Below, piece after piece: positions 62,918 through 64,000 of a stretch of 64,000 nucleotides of DNA. Below the pieces are notes generated by a model, which worked only from the letters and a program-made list of their open reading frames with translations, was not told the origin of the DNA and searched no databases. Within the stretch, counting starts at the first letter, position 1. Every line of letters starts with the position of its first letter. The position numbers and the translations under genes were made by a program. The DNA lies in NCBI RefSeq assembly GCF_014212495.1, contig NZ_JACKZC010000001.1, positions 124,001 to 188,000 of the forward strand, given 5' to 3'. This DNA comes from Pontibacter sp. Tf4. GTDB taxonomy: Bacteria; Bacteroidota; Bacteroidia; Cytophagales; Hymenobacteraceae.

Positions 62918-63388
62918 CTAATACGTGAGGGTGCTGCTCAGATCATGAACCACACCGTTTTTAAGCTCTGTATCGGCTTTGGTAATAGCTACCCCGTTAA
63001 CCAGGGTATTGGTTTTGCGGCAGATGGTAATGTTCTGTCCGTTCAGGGTTTCCAGCTTGGCTCCGTCTTTCAGGTCTTTTTCGGTGTACTTTCCTTTTAC
63101 AATATGGCCGGACATCACCAGTTTCACTTTATCTGCAGGCTGACCTTTCAGCGCTTTCAGGGCGGCTTCGGGTGGGGCAAATAGGGTGTAAGGAGCATCG
63201 CCAGAGAGTACGGGCAGCAGTCCGGCAGTGGTCAGGAGTTCTACCAGCACCGGGCGTTCTTTCACAGCATACTCAACTATAGTTGCCCGAGAGGTGGCAG
63301 CAGATGCCAGGTCCTGGGCATGCAGGTTTATAGTTGCAAACAGGAAGGCAAGCAGGGTGAGTTTTATAGTTATATGTGAGGGGCGCAT
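62918..63388 (-). CDS. Fasciclin domain protein, secreted
   Basis: 156 residues. Signal peptide (IKLTLLAFLFATINLHAQ) and a FAS1 domain: TSRATIVEYAVKERPVLVELLTTAGLLPVLSGDAPYTLFAPPEAALKAL, then GHIVKGKYTEKDLKDGAKLETLNGQNITICRK and ATTVNGVAITKADTELKNGVVHDLSSTL-like C-terminus. FAS1 domains mediate adhesion and are usually extracytoplasmic. Small single-domain members are common in Bacteroidota. Cotranscribed with the GDPD gene downstream. Confidence 0.9.
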   Translation of the reverse strand: MRPSHITIKLTLLAFLFATINLHAQDLASAATSRATIVEYAVKERPVLVELLTTAGLLPVLSGDAPYTLFAPPEAALKALKGQPADKVKLVMSGHIVKGKYTEKDLKDGAKLETLNGQNITICRKTNTLVNGVAITKADTELKNGVVHDLSSTLTY

Positions 63389-63475
63389 ACGTAAAAGTGT
63401 TTGTTTTCAAACCCTTATACGTGCAAACCCCACTAAAGTAACTTCTCTCCCGAAAATCAGTGCAATTCCGGTTAC

Positions 63476-64000
63476 TTAGCTAAACAGCCTCCAGCTGGCA
63501 ATTTCGTTTATAAAATGCGGCCCTGCCTCCGGAACTATAGCCAGGCTAACTATAAACCCATACAGGGCACCGTACAAGTGGGCATCGTGGTTTATGTTGT
63601 CGCCCATGCGCTTACCCGAAAAGTAAGAATAGATCAGGTATAAAACCCCCAGAATAAAGCCCGGCACACAAAGCACGGCATACAGGCAGATATCGGCTGT
63701 GGGGTAAAACAGGATGCTCGAAAACACCACGGCTGCTACCCCACCCGATGCACCCAGCGCCCGGTAGCCCGGATCGTTGCGGTGCTTGATGTACGTGGGG
63801 ATATCAGAAACTATAATGCCGCCGATGTAAATAAGCAGGTAGATCAAAATGCCGTTTACCTCCCCGAACCAACTTTTAAACGTGTACTCCACATTGCTCC
63901 CGAAGAAATAAAGCGTAAACATGTTAAAGAACAGGTGGGTAAAATCGGCGTGCAGGAAACCTGACGTGATAAAGCGGTACCAGGAGTTGTCGCGGTTAAC
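63476..64000 (-). CDS. Rhomboid family intramembrane serine protease (partial)
   Basis: C-terminal 174 residues; the start is beyond the window edge. The visible part begins with VNRDNSWYRFITSGFLHADFTHLFFNMFTLYFFG, the HxxxN oxyanion helix. The catalytic Ser is in ALGASGGVAAVVF and the catalytic His in NINHDAHLYGALYGF, so the dyad is intact. Four or five membrane helices are visible. It cleaves membrane-embedded substrates within the bilayer. Confidence 0.9.
   Translation of the reverse strand, partial: VNRDNSWYRFITSGFLHADFTHLFFNMFTLYFFGSNVEYTFKSWFGEVNGILIYLLIYIGGIIVSDIPTYIKHRNDPGYRALGASGGVAAVVFSSILFYPTADICLYAVLCVPGFILGVLYLIYSYFSGKRMGDNINHDAHLYGALYGFIVSLAIVPEAGPHFINEIASWRLFS

Overview
The window looks like chromosomal core genome of an aerobic, LPS-bearing member of the Bacteroidota, most likely Cytophagales/Hymenobacteraceae (Pontibacter-like). 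The placement is an inference from gene content: a PorE-like TPR/propeller/OmpA lipoprotein, DUF4270 and GIN-domain (DUF2807) proteins, a bacterial geranylgeranylglyceryl-phosphate synthase, GH3-family protein, TIGR00266, a DksA-like protein without zinc cysteines, promoters with TTTG/TAnnTTTG boxes, and few Shine-Dalgarno sequences. There are no rRNA genes, CRISPR arrays, prophages or intact insertion sequences.

Layout. 1-2.5 kb: a vanadium haloperoxidase-like lipoprotein gene broken by an in-frame TGA, then repeats. 2.5-7.5 kb (minus): PorE-like lipoprotein, a small conserved protein and a two-gene Fe-S electron-transfer pair. 7.6-13.8 kb: tRNA-Phe, a lipoprotein, a J-domain/TPR membrane protein, a holin-like/linker/GGGP-synthase operon facing an AraC regulator, and acyl-CoA dehydrogenase. 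14-17.5 kb (minus): metallopeptidase, heptose-1-P adenylyltransferase, flippase-like protein, panD, panC. 17.6-27.7 kb: half-size GT5 protein, DUF4270 lipoprotein, glmS, a short 3HCDH protein, ridA, BrkB-like protein, gltX, an acidic small protein and TIGR00266. 28-33.7 kb: GH3 protein, four-helix-bundle protein, lptB, GH25 lysozyme, recJ. 34.8-48.8 kb is one long minus-strand run: TPR protein, PpiD/SurA-like foldase, CNNM/CBS protein, a 57-residue membrane protein, lptC, outer-membrane barrel, coaX, RluB-like synthase, scpB, DksA-like protein, ribH, TPR anchor, pdhA. 48.9-53 kb (plus): recF, orphan, DUF721/DciA-like protein, thioesterase, M28 peptidase. 53-64 kb: GIN protein, two candidate small RNAs, small membrane proteins, NTF2-like protein, TonB-like protein, DUF3857/transglutaminase protein, ABC exporter, GDPD, fasciclin protein and a cut-off rhomboid.

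Functional themes. Envelope biogenesis dominates: LPS export (lptB, lptC), heptose activation, UDP-GlcNAc supply (glmS), outer-membrane folding and T9SS-like functions. CoA is served by panC, panD and coaX. recF, recJ and scpB handle DNA repair and chromosome organisation.

The most unusual feature is not a gene. The octamer CTATAGTT (reverse AACTATAG) occurs about a hundred times by eye in 64 kb, where roughly two are expected by chance. It crowds intergenic regions, sits in terminator loops, lies inside coding sequences and supplies the stop codon of several genes. It also delimits blocks of GC-rich hairpin modules and a 340-bp composite repeat present twice. The window therefore carries a highly iterated palindrome-like system whose role (uptake signal, nucleoid or terminator element, or mobile-repeat target) is open.
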